Assembly: GCA_002786065.1 (NCBI GenBank)
Contig: NHNY01000009.1
Location: forward strand, 372,001-436,000
Direction: 5' to 3'
Length of the DNA stretch: 64,000 nt
Source: Microcyclospora pomicola
Lineage: Eukaryota; Ascomycota; Dothideomycetes; Capnodiales
Part shown: in pieces, positions 55,101 to 64,000 of the stretch
Layout: each line of letters opens with the position of its first letter
Position numbering within the stretch: position 1 is the first letter of the stretch
The notes under the pieces: generated by a model
Database searches by the model: none
The model's input: the letters and a program-made list of their open reading frames with translations, nothing else
Told to the model about the DNA's origin: nothing
Made by a program: the position numbers and the translations under genes

Positions 55101-58100
55101 TATATTAAAGGAGCAAGCTCCTACGTAGATATGTACACCGATTATAACAACCTACGCGGCATACGCGCTATATAGAAGCTTAACCTGCGTTAAGCACGCT
55201 AGGCGGTTTACCTAGTAGCGTTCGATTTTAATATCCATCACACTGCTAGAGTTAAGAACCCTATAGATAGCCCTTCGCGAAGGCCTAATTACTACACTAA
55301 AAACTAAGCTATATAGAGATTGTTGCTAATATTGCAAAGAAAGCTAGTAGTAATAGCAGAAATCCGGACAATGTCCGAGAGTAGAGCACGAGGATCTACG
55401 CCCGAGTAGAGCTCGGTTGTAGACAGTAAGACGCTAGTTGCACGCCTATATAGCGTATTAGCGATAAACCCGGCTACTAGCGCTACTAGTTGCGAACAGT
55501 GCGTGCTACGCTATAAAGTACGTATGCTTGTAAGCGAACTTATAAAGGATGATTCTAGTATTAGTATGAATAGGATCCTTATAGCTTAGTAAAGGGACGC
55601 CTTTGTAATAAGGCGTAGGTCGCACGTAACATTAGCGTAGAAGCATCGCAGTAAGGGTAACCTTACATAGAGAGTTGACTAGAATGACCTTTTAAGATTT
55701 AAGGGCAGAATCTATGTGCTACTAGAATCGAGTATTCGGTAGGAGCTCTTAAAGCAGTACTATAACTATATTATAGCTAGCTATTTCGGCGCAAGTCGTA
55801 CGTACGACCTTCTTGTAAGAAGCTATTATTAGTAGGACATACGCAATGATATAGACGAATATGTCCGTACATGTACTATATACTAACAAATAAAAGTCGA
55901 AAGGTAATTGCCTTATAGAGAGCTAAGTTCCTTACCTATCCTTTTATAACTATTCTTAGAATTAACTATAGATTTTATTATAGGACTACCTCTAGTAAAG
56001 CGCGACAACTACGTATATAATGCGATCCTTATAGTAGTCGACTGCTACTTAAAGATAACTCGATATATCGCTATAAGGAAGAATTAGGATGTAAATAACC
56101 TTATAAAGCAGTTTTTTAATAAAATCTGTTGTAAATAGGGAGTACCTTAAGGTATTATAACTAATCGAGGCCTAACCTTTATATTAAGGTTCTAAAAGGA
56201 AATCTGCTTCTAATTGTAGGTTAAGAGGCGTTTTAGTACTACTTTCTACCTATAAAGTAATAGATAGACTAAAAGGCAGAACTAGATGCTTAAGTACTAC
56301 CTGCGCTACTACTACGTAGCAGAGCAGAGCGACTAGATAGACTTAATACCCTAAGCCGAATTCTACTATAATAATTCAAAATATATAAGTACTAGGCAGA
56401 GCCCTTTCTTTATTGTCTATAGTATATATACGAACATAGGAGATGCCTCTAAGAACAGAGTTATAGAAGGGGAGGTACCCGTAGCCGTAGCAAGAATTAA
56501 ACGTATACATAATGCACGTGAATCTCTCGAAAAACATTTGTAAGCGGTATAGGAACATTAGCAGAAATAGTTCAATCAGAATTATAGACCTATGTCCTTT
56601 AAGTAAGGGGACTTAGTATTACTAAGTACTAGAAACCTAAAGCTAGCATTACTAACCCGCAAAATGTTACCTAAATTCGTAGGACTATTTAGAGTGCGCG
56701 ACGTAGTTAGTGCGCAAGCCTATCGCCTATAGCTTATACTAAAGTATCGTATTTATAACGTGTTCTATGTAGAACTGCTTAAGCTATTCTATTAGAGACC
56801 TAGGGATCCTAAGCTAGATATAAAGGCACCTATATTAGTAGATAACGAAGGTTAGGAGCAATAGGAGGTAGAAAAGCTCCTTAATCGGCGAATTTATAAG
56901 GGAAATAGATAGTACCTAGTACGATAGAAAGGGTACTCTAAGGTATAGGATACCTAGATAAGTAGCGATAAACTCGATAGTACGAGCGAGTTGCGCCTCG
57001 AGTGCGATACTAGGCTAGACAACACTAGAAAGACTAGCTAAAATGATAAAGGCACACCTTAGAGAGGTAGATTAAGAGGAAGGCTAAGGAAGTTACTATA
57101 GGTCGTTATTACGAAGCTACAAGACTAGACGACGAAATACGCGCGCCCTACCTACGCACGTTAGGGTATTTATAGACATATCTAGTAGACACAAAATTAG
57201 AGAAGATAATGATCAAACAGCATAGTATTTAGCCCTAGCTAGCATAACTACTTATATAGGACATAAGCTACTTAAACGCTAACTATTAGAGAGCTAGGTG
57301 CGGACCTAGCGTTCTATATACGCTCCTTATAGATGCTTAAGCATCGTTAAAACTACTAAAATCCTTACTCCTATTATTAGTAGGGTCCTTACTATAGTTA
57401 GTAGTGCTACTACCTTCCTTATTACTCCTAGCTATGTTTCTAGGGGTTCTAGCACCTAGTAGACCTAACTCTTAATACGTACGTGTAGCAGCGATAGGGC
57501 GGGCAACGATCGGAGCCTCGGCGGCGGCGCGGCGCTCGGCTAAACGGTCTATAGTCTTAGTTATCTATTTACGGTGTTAGTATTATACGAGTAACGTGCG
57601 TGTATAGGGCGAACTTACGCCGAAGAGCGTAGCGTTTAAGTTACCTAGGCTGTTATTAATAGCGACGTTAGAGGCGATTAGGCGACGCGTGTTCGCGTTG
57701 CTAATACGCTACTTAGCTAGGATTAGGCGTAAGTAGTCTGTACTAGTAGTAGGGTTCCTAGTAGCTACATTTACCTGCTAGCCCTAGCGTGCTACGCTTA
57801 ACCTAAGCGCCTAGAGCGAGATAGTAGCAGCTTTCTAGGCACGCGCAAGCTTTAAGCCTATACGCTAGATAGCAGGGTCGTCCTTGCCTCTAGTACTATT
57901 AAGGGCAGTAACAGCTCTGTTATATCTCCTACGAAGGTTATATAGACGCTCGTAGCGCCCGTATATCTTAGGAGGGATCTATTCGAACAATTAGCGATAT
58001 ACCTACGCGACTCGTAAAGGAAAAACTCACTAAACTACAGCTACGATAGCTAGATATATAGTGCTTATACCTAGCTTCCTTAGGCTTATTATAGAGCTTG

Positions 58101-58927
58101 CTCTACTTAGCAATAGCGGAGAAGCACCTAGTGCAGGTAAGAATTTAAGGCTTAGATGCGTCCTTACGAAGGTCGGTATCGCGCTACATAACAGGCTCTA
58201 CGCGATTAAGCTAGCGCTTGCTAATGTACTTAGGGACACTAAAGATCATAATAGGTAATAAGATATTAGTACGCTAAACGTACGTACGATAGGTATGATG
58301 ATAGTAATATAGGTACGTTGCGAATAGACAGAAGAATATACTAAACAATTAGAAGGTGTAATAATATTATAGGAGGGAACTTCCTAGAAGGAAGTTTAAA
58401 GTTATAAACACAACAACAACAACATTAGCCCTACTATTAGCGTAACGCGCGTTATACCTACGCACAACAACAACAACGCGTTCGACACGGCAACGTGTAT
58501 TATAGCTTTACGACGAGGTTTAGAATATGTATATATAGACTATAGGTATTACAGACATTAAGAAGACCGTCGATATAGGGGTGTATAATAAGCGACATAG
58601 ATGTAGCAGCCTATAGGCTCGAGGAGATCTATCCTAGCTATAGACTCGGGTATAAGGCTTGTCGAGGAACCGTTAGCTATACATACGTGTAAGGCGCGAT
58701 CGCGAAGCGCGTCGCACTCTACGCGTGTACTGCTCTTATAGGCCCGAACTACTCCCTAGGGACTCTAATATAGCGAGCTTGTACTAAGCGAACTGCCGTC
58801 GTATATGTATACGATAAGCGTTCGGGAGACGACCGACTACCGCTTCGATCTCGGCTATCGTAGCTACAGAATCACTATATAGGAGACCTCTCTTATCCTA
58901 GAGACAGGATCTAAGGGGGAGGAGAGT

Positions 58928-59143
58928 TATAAGGCCCCTTTCCTACCTAAAGTAAGGTTAAAGTTACGTATCTCTAGTCTTAGTATAAAGCGACACTTCG
59001 GTACGCGACCTACGCACCTCGTACGCTTTATAGATTATTCTCGGTAGTAACTGTATTATACTATTACTCCCCTACTTCTATGTACTACGCTATCCTTTAG
59101 CATCTAGAAGCTACGCCCTAGTAGCCTATTACTGCCCCTTACA
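58928..59143 (+). repeat. 3' LTR of Gypsy element
   Basis: 216 bp matching the 5' LTR. It is preceded by a 14-bp purine tract that would serve as the plus-strand primer, and followed by ACGTA, the right copy of the target duplication. Confidence 0.93.
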
Positions 59144-59148
59144 ACGTA

Positions 59149-59900
59149 CTAGTAAAAGAATAGATCCGTCTATAATCGGGTTATTACTATAGCTACAATA
59201 CCTACAGTCTATCGAATGATCTGCTACTACTATAGCTTTATATTATAGATATCCTTACTTGTTTAAAACGAGTCTAGGAACTCCCTTTACAGTACAGCGA
59301 GTAACCGCTTCGTGTTAATACCTACTACAACATAAGCGAGAACTATAGCTTTAAGGCCTTCTATTCGTTGTAAACGACGATAGTTTAGTAGCTACTATGC
59401 ATTTATAGCAGTATAGTTATAAACTATACTAGTAGAGGTATAGCGGATCTCCTAAGGTCTATTCTAATAGTTGTCTATAACGAACAATACATACATCCTA
59501 TAGCTACTCTTATATAAGGATGTCTTTTGTAGCTAATCCCTTTTATCTAGCTTCCGCTTATTCTAGGTCTTGCTAGCTTATCTATAACGAGCATACTTCC
59601 TTATTCCTTACTTGCCCTTCTTCTAACTCGAGTCCTTTATAAGCTTATACTTATAGCTAGTTATCTATATATATATAAAGACTTCTAGTTCTTCTAATGT
59701 ATTAAAGGCCTATTTAGGTAGAGGAAGTAGGTTAGCCTGTTCGTTCTTAACGATCTATCCCTTAGCCTTATTACCTTCTATAACCTTTATATCCTCGAGA
59801 TCGGTATCGCTGTAATCTGTGTTATCTACCTATACGTTAGGGAAGGCATCGTTAAGAAGGGCATTATTATAAGACTGCTAAGAGGTATCTATACTGCTTA
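59149..59900 (-). pseudogene. MULE transposase, N-terminal part
   Basis: The minus strand of the right arm reads as an acidic N-terminus (TDYSDTDLEDIKVIEGNK), then AFNTLEELEVFI and QAYKG. This resembles the region before the FAR1/WRKY-like zinc domain in fungal MULE proteins (F-x-S/T-x-EEL..., then a GYA-like motif). Several in-frame TAG codons replace likely Gln codons. The reading is cut by the Gypsy insertion on its 3' side. The start codon is not clear, and family assignment of this part alone is weak. Confidence 0.5.
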
Positions 59901-60003
59901 TTAGTAACGAATAGTAGCGAAAATCTATATACAATGCTGTAGGAGAGACGCGACGACAACGCGTACAGGGATCTGAGTTATGCTCGTTTATAACGAACAA
60001 GCT
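59258..60003. repeat. Dispersed 17-19 nt palindrome, right arm
   Basis: The same TGTTCGTTNNNAACGAACA-type palindrome as in the left arm. Copies start near 59258, 59363, 59470, 59578, 59739, 59899 and 59984, spaced about 85-160 bp. All keep the 3-nt centre. The last copy overlaps the inner edge of the right TIR. Confidence 0.75.
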
Positions 60004-60085
60004 TTCAATAGCTCCCGCACCTACTGGACAACCTACTAGAACCTACTGTCCCTAGCTAAAAGACCTACTGTCCCTAGCACTTCCG
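59990..60085 (-). repeat. MULE terminal inverted repeat, right
   Basis: Reverse complement of 48,943-49,038 with one mismatch in 96 bp. The mismatch is a C-to-T change in a CpA context on the plus strand, consistent with RIP. Confidence 0.95.
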
Positions 60086-60094
60086 CAGCTCTAG
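60086..60094. repeat. 9-bp target-site duplication, right
   Basis: CAGCTCTAG, identical to 48,934-48,942 on the other side of the MULE. Confidence 0.9.
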
Positions 60095-60678
60095 TTGGGA
60101 TGTGAACGTTTAGTGACGTCAGCATGGACTGGACTGTATGTGCTGAAATGTGCACAGTGACAATTGAGATATCACACTCATGTCGAAAGAGTGCTCATGA
60201 GGATACCATGCGACCAATCGGTGAGAGATGCTCTGCGAAGATCTGGAGCCGCCCGCAATTGCTCTGTACGGGCCCGAATGAGCGCTGACGATCTCATATT
60301 TGTCTTGAATTGCTGTATTCGAGCTACCTGTGCTTTGCGGAATGGGTGTTATTCCAGACTCCAATGAAGTACTACCATCATTGGGAAGACATCGTCAAGC
60401 TGTCTTTATCATGGAAAGAAGCATAGTATCATCCACGGGAGAAGACTGTGGCTGAAAGTGTCCGACCGACATGCTCTCACGGACATTCCCAAAATCCGAG
60501 CGTGCAGGGATTTATGCTGAATGACCGCTGCACCTCTGCTGTGTTGGGAGTACATAAACGTAGGCATGGGTAGTGACTACGATAGTGCTCAAACACTTCA
60601 ACTGCTCACAGCTCTCATTGTTCATTGGAAAACGTACGACCACCATTCGAACCTACTCGATCGTCAGCCTCGCTTGCA
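60095..60678. promoter_or_regulatory. Promoter remnant between MULE and NmrA-like gene
   Basis: 584 bp of normal-composition DNA. Together with 48,807-48,933 it formed the original spacer between the divergent short-chain dehydrogenase and NmrA-like genes. Frames at 60,119-60,367 are short and unsupported. Confidence 0.5.
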
Positions 60679-61473
60679 ATGCCGACCTACTCGCTTCTTG
60701 GTGCCACTGGTGGAACTGGTTCGGCCATCTTACGCGCTCTTCTTGCCTCTCCTCCCGCGGATCTGACCCTCAACATCCTGGTTCGGAGCAAAGCCAAATT
60801 GCTCAAGGCTTTTCCGTCGCTCGAAGAGACATCGTCGATCAAGATCAAGATCCACGAAGGCAGCCCATCTGATGCTGCTGTGCTGTACAACTCTCTGGCA
60901 CACGCAAACGTCATCTTCATGTGTATTGCCACGAACATCAGCACTCCAGACGTTTCGGTAGCCCTCGACACCGCACAGGCTATTGTGCCCGCATTCGAGA
61001 GACATCGTGAAGAGCAAGGCTCGAAGTACACAACGCCATCCGTTCTTCTACTTCGCTCTGCAAGCCTGAATCAAGCGTTCGTCAGCAAGTACTCATGGCT
61101 ACAACATACTGTGATCACGTTCTGCGAGCACTACGTTTACGCAGATCTTCAACGCGCCCATGACTACTACAGTTCCATGAGTTCCCAGTCATCTGTGCCG
61201 AAGCTTTTGGTGCTGATTACCGTCGATCCTCCCGCAATCCATAATCCGGATGTGACAGAGCCCACGGGTCATGAACTCATGCTGGAGGGCACGCAAAGAC
61301 CATCCCTGAACTATGCGGATCTGGGAGTCGCTTTTGTTGAGATTGCGAGGAGGAAAGAGGATTTCGCGGGTCTTGAAGTCGCTGTTAGCGCTACTGGTAA
61401 AGTCGAAGAGAACTGGTCGCCACTGATCAAGAATTTGATTGTTGGAGCTCGAGCGAGGATTATTGGTTGGTGA
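60679..61473 (+). CDS. NmrA-like NAD(P)-binding protein
   Basis: This is an intronless 264-aa protein starting MPTYSLLGATGGTGSAIL, a Rossmann GxxGxxG motif of the atypical short-chain reductase/NmrA group. A LNILVRSKAKLLKAFP segment (dinucleotide ribose/phosphate contact) and an alternating beta-alpha pattern through LVLITVDPPAI follow. Near the C-terminus, YADLGVAFVEIAR matches the region before the last helix in NAD(P)-binding domain-10 proteins. The catalytic Tyr-x3-Lys of classical dehydrogenases is not evident, so it may be a redox sensor or a reductase with unknown substrate. Upstream in-frame sequence lacks an ATG, supporting the start at 60,679. Confidence 0.82.
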   Translation: MPTYSLLGATGGTGSAILRALLASPPADLTLNILVRSKAKLLKAFPSLEETSSIKIKIHEGSPSDAAVLYNSLAHANVIFMCIATNISTPDVSVALDTAQAIVPAFERHREEQGSKYTTPSVLLLRSASLNQAFVSKYSWLQHTVITFCEHYVYADLQRAHDYYSSMSSQSSVPKLLVLITVDPPAIHNPDVTEPTGHELMLEGTQRPSLNYADLGVAFVEIARRKEDFAGLEVAVSATGKVEENWSPLIKNLIVGARARIIGW

Positions 61474-61930
61474 TATCTTGTGGAAACGCTCGGAGCAATG
61501 TGATCAATCTGTAATCGAACCCGAGTCTGGCAATGAATTATTGGTCTTGTTCTACCAGACACTTGTAAACTTAATCTCCGTCAGATGAAATATGTCTTCG
61601 CCATCACATAAGTTGTGTTGCTTCGAGCAATACCGTTATACTCGTTCTCTATCTACACCAATTCGCGTGCAACCGCAGCCTGGAGACTGAAGACGTAGAA
61701 GGCGATAAGCTATGAGCAATGTGTCGCACGAAAGACCGACATTGGAGTACATGTGTATATCTCACAGAAGGAGACATGTACGAGCGCAGATGTGCAGATG
61801 GGGTGGACTTCTGCTGAATAAGCCTCCACAGCGTCCCAAAACAGTCAGGTTCTTCAATTTTCAGGCTTGCTTTGACATGACTGACATTAATGTTGTCTAC
61901 GATTTTACAACCGAGATCGCATGATCGAGC
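61474..61930. other. Intergenic upstream of ELP4
   Basis: 457 bp with only a short frame (61,712-61,924) of no recognised family. It contains the ELP4 promoter. Confidence 0.5.
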
Positions 61931-63186
61931 ATGGCATTTAGAAAACGGAACGCTCCTCTCGGCTCTGCAAGACCGTCTGTTGAGAGTGCTGCACCAAAAG
62001 AACTACCTGGAGTTCGGCCTTCGCCGTTAACATCACATCCCATCACGTCGACTGGGACTGCTTCTCTTGATGGTACTCTGGGCGGCCATGCTGGACTAGC
62101 ACTAGGTTCCAGCTTGCTGATCGAAGAAAGCGGGACGACAGATTTCGCTGGAGTGCTGCTGCGATTCTATGCCGCTCAAGGCTTATGCCAGGGCCAGATC
62201 GTGCATGTGGTTGGGGTAGGCAGCGAATGGGTGCGCGAGCTGCCTGGCGTGGCAGAGGAGAAAAGCAGTCGACGGACCGCCGTGAAGACCGAAGATGCAG
62301 ACGAGAAGATGCGGATTGCTTGGAGGTATGAGCGACTAGGTCCTGCGGGAGAAAGAGGTGCGTGGCAAACTTATCCTGGTAGCTTATATGTAGTCGTACC
62401 TAGCTTTGTACTGCTTGCCTTCATGCGTGTCTTATCCTTACAGTGTCATGGCGCTGATGGTAAGTCGCAGCACTTCCGGATCGTAGCCTTTCATCTATGA
62501 AGCCTGGCGCTACGGCTCAAGAGATGCCATTTTGCCACACGTTCGATCTTACGAAACGCCTCTCCATACCCGCTGATGCTCAGGTCCATCACATACCGAT
62601 CTCGCCGACACAAACCAACCCGTTCACACAGATTACAAGCGCTTTAGCTGCCAAACTCAAGTCTTCGCCGGCCGACTCTGTCCACCGAGTCGTCATACCA
62701 TCTATCCTGAGCCCAGCACTCTGGCCTCCTACCGCCAGCCTGCCGCAGCACTTCCTAGCATTCCTGCACAGCCTACGCGCACTCCTCAGACAGTATTCCG
62801 ACCGGCTGACGGTGCTCATGACTCTTCCCCTGGAACTATATCCACGATCATCCGGCCTGCTACGATCCGCCGAGATCTTGTCCGACGGCGTACTAGAACT
62901 CACCCCCTTCCCACATCTCATGGACTCGACCCATCCTCACAATCAGCAGTCGTCGTCCGAGAAGGACGAGCATCCCCAAGGAATGCTGAAGGTACATAAG
63001 TTGCCGCCCCTTACGGAAAGAGGCGAAGGCGGGGCTGGCGCAGGGAACAGTCTTGGGGATGATCTTGCATTCACGGTCAGTCGGCGGAAGTTCGTCATCA
63101 AGCCCTTCTCGCTACCTCCGATGGAGGGCGACGAGCAAGCGCAGCGAGAAGGGGCTGGGATCACAGCGAAGGATGTCGAGTTTTAA
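61931..63186 (+). CDS. ELP4: Elongator complex protein 4
   Basis: Exon 1 is 61931-62357 and exon 2 is 62471-63186, with a 113-nt intron (GTGCGT donor, GCTGAT branch, CGCAG acceptor) and 380 aa in total. A nearer acceptor at 62,450 is rejected because it leads to a stop. The start MAFRKRNAP and GTASLDGTLGGHAGLALGSS match the PAXNEB/Elp4 RecA-like ATPase fold, as do AWRYERLG, PFCHTFDLTKRL and the terminal RRKFVIKPFSLPP. The protein forms the Elp456 hexameric ring, which binds tRNA and helps the Elp123 core modify wobble uridine (mcm5/ncm5). As in other Elp4 proteins, a complete Walker A is absent. Confidence 0.92.
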
Positions 63187-63469
63187 GCCAAAGCGTACAT
63201 ATAAGCAATATTAGCATCATGCTCCATTAACCATGTAGACCCTCTGGATTTGCTCCGTTGCATGATTGAGTCATTCTTTCATGAGCCCGTAGACAACATG
63301 AGCACTGCAATAGTAACTCCAGCTTATGCTTTCACTGAGTACTCTATCTGTATGCGTGAGTCTCACAGGTGCTTGAATGCATTCACATGCCAGAGCTAGG
63401 CGGGAGAGCCGCCGCTAGCACAACTCGCCATTCCTTGCACACCACATCCCATCATCGGTCAACACCAGC

Positions 63470-64000
63470 ATGCCGCTTCCTGGGCTATCATTGCCAGGTC
63501 TACCGGGTCTCGGTCAGCCCAGAAGCACATCGACTCCGGTGTCACAAGCAATCACGCAAGATGCTCCCCCGACTTCAAGGACTGAAAATTTACCGCCACA
63601 GCACGAATGGCGGTTCGAGGCTGGCTTCTCGAAACCATACAACATAAAACTCGTCACTGGCCAAGCCGAATTATTCGGGATTGAACTGGCACCGAGTCAG
63701 AGTTACAGTCTGGCTGGATCGAAGGGTGCTATCTTCACCTGGACAGGATGTACCCTGGAGATCTCCGGCGAAGCAGACAGTGAATATGCCGGCCAAGAAA
63801 CAGGTTATGCTGTCGAGTGGCTAAGTCTCCATGGCATGATCGAATCCGCTCGAGAAGAATCTCAACACGAGGGGCCAAGGATCTTGGTGGTAGGACCAGA
63901 TCACGTAGGTAAAAGCAGTCTGGTCCGGACCCTCGCGGCATGGGCAGTGAAACTGGGGAGGACGCCTACCGTGGTAAATCTGGACTCTCGAGAAGGCGTT
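63470..64000 (+). CDS. CLP1: Polynucleotide kinase-like cleavage factor Clp1, 5' part
   Basis: The open frame from the ATG at 63,470 runs off the window end after 177 codons, so the gene is incomplete only because of the window border. After a Pro/Leu/Gly-rich N-terminus, WRFEAGF, IKLVTGQAELFGIEL and IFTWTGCTLEI form the N-terminal beta domain of Clp1. VVGPDHVGKSSLVRTLAAWA is the Walker A/P-loop, followed by GRTPTVVNLDSREGV. Clp1 is a subunit of cleavage factor IA with Pcf11 and acts in mRNA 3'-end formation; yeast-type proteins bind ATP without kinase activity. It lies 283 bp downstream of ELP4 on the same strand. Confidence 0.93.
   Translation, partial: MPLPGLSLPGLPGLGQPRSTSTPVSQAITQDAPPTSRTENLPPQHEWRFEAGFSKPYNIKLVTGQAELFGIELAPSQSYSLAGSKGAIFTWTGCTLEISGEADSEYAGQETGYAVEWLSLHGMIESAREESQHEGPRILVVGPDHVGKSSLVRTLAAWAVKLGRTPTVVNLDSREGV

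Larger units (their letters stand above)
51944..59143 (+). mobile_element. Ty3/Gypsy (chromovirus-type) LTR retrotransposon fossil
   Basis: The 7,200-bp element has 216-bp LTRs and a 5-bp target duplication, inserted in the MULE transposase in the opposite orientation. Parts in order are approximate. A gag-like region lies at about 52,300-53,400 with a zinc-knuckle remnant near 53,270, then protease at about 53,500-53,880. Reverse transcriptase spans about 53,900-54,750, the best preserved part. RNase H lies at about 54,900-55,260, integrase at about 55,700-56,650 and a chromodomain-like remnant near 56,880-56,970. A 1.7-kb spacer follows, then a purine tract (58,913-58,926) before the 3' LTR. 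The element is broken throughout by many (tens of) RIP-type changes. The LTRs differ at about 3% of sites, all transitions, so RIP inflates the apparent age and insertion was probably recent. It must be younger than the MULE. Confidence 0.92.
48943..60085 (-). mobile_element. Mutator-like DNA transposon (MULE), RIP-degraded, carrying a nested Gypsy element
   Basis: The 11,143-bp unit is bounded by 96-bp TIRs and an exact 9-bp target duplication; minus the nested retroelement it is about 3.9 kb. The minus strand encodes a MULE transposase in pieces. The N-terminal part lies in the right arm (about 59,900 down to 59,149), the DDE core in the left arm (about 51,940-51,240), and an apparent C-terminal end at 49,151. 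The interior is TA-rich with many TAG/TAA codons where Gln or Trp is expected, the usual result of RIP. The nearly perfect TIRs suggest a fairly recent insertion. The element lies in the shared promoter region of two genes, and about 23 copies of a short palindrome run through both arms. Confidence 0.9.

Noticed and set aside
48943-60085. Starship-type giant mobile element
   Set aside because: There is no tyrosine-recombinase captain or cargo genes. The TIRs, 9-bp duplication and MULE core identify a Mutator-like transposon.
48943-60085. hAT transposon as an alternative for the outer element
   Set aside because: hAT elements make 8-bp duplications and have short TIRs. Here the duplication is 9 bp, the TIR is 96 bp and the core motif is MULE-like.
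62471-63186. ELP4 second half as a separate gene starting at the ATG at 62,497
   Set aside because: Splicing 62,357 to 62,471 joins both halves in frame, with a branch site, into a normal-length Elp4.
1-64000. tRNA, rRNA and CRISPR features
   Set aside because: I saw no cloverleaf with a B-box-like GGTTCGAATCC arm, no rRNA-like conserved blocks and no regularly spaced repeat-spacer array. The MULE palindromes have irregular spacing and lie partly in coding sequence.

Overview
The window is nuclear DNA from a filamentous ascomycete (Pezizomycotina), most likely a Dothideomycete. Evidence: densely packed genes on both strands, spliceosomal introns of about 37-113 nt with GTRNGT donors and CTRAY branch sites, fungus-specific families (Fig1, DUF3716, Arb1, large CorA-like proteins, Iml1), and one repeat island with the TA-rich, CpA/TpG-poor look of repeat-induced point mutation (RIP). 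The species is not identified. Gene models were built by hand from family motifs and splice signals; all introns quoted are predictions.

Layout. 0.6-9.9 kb is an accessory-looking stretch: a DUF3716-like protein, a Baeyer-Villiger-type flavin monooxygenase, a secreted phospholipase C, a membrane-anchored multicopper oxidase and a PhnZ-like HD-domain diiron oxygenase. 10.3-19 kb holds elongin C, a bZIP factor, a CorA-like membrane protein, the Fig1 mating/calcium protein, an unrecognised protein and a small secreted protein. 19.7-48.8 kb is mostly conserved housekeeping genes: sulfite reductase beta (MET5), gamma-tubulin complex protein 4, a small basic/acidic protein, Iml1 (SEACIT/GATOR1), glutathionyl-hydroquinone reductase, a disordered protein with an eIF4E-binding motif, the PRP22 helicase, inositol polyphosphate multikinase, a La-motif/Arb1 RNAi protein, a quinone oxidoreductase and a short-chain dehydrogenase. 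60.7-64 kb holds an NmrA-like reductase, ELP4 and the 5' part of CLP1.

The repeat island (48,943-60,085) is one nested structure. The outer element is an 11.1 kb Mutator-like DNA transposon (MULE) with 96-bp terminal inverted repeats, a 9-bp target duplication and a decayed minus-strand MULE transposase. A 7.2 kb Ty3/Gypsy chromovirus fossil with 216-bp LTRs sits inside the transposase. Before insertion, the short-chain dehydrogenase (start 48,806) and the NmrA-like gene (start 60,679) were divergent neighbours about 0.7 kb apart.

The most unusual signal is a 17-19 nt palindrome (TGTTCGTTNNNAACGAACA, always a 3-nt centre). It recurs about 23 times through both arms of the MULE, including the inner edge of the TIRs, and I saw none in the nested Gypsy element or the flanking genes. 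Some copies lie inside transposase codons in different reading frames, so it looks like a DNA- or RNA-level feature rather than a protein one. I know of no described counterpart. No CRISPR, tRNA, rRNA or clear biosynthetic gene cluster was seen.
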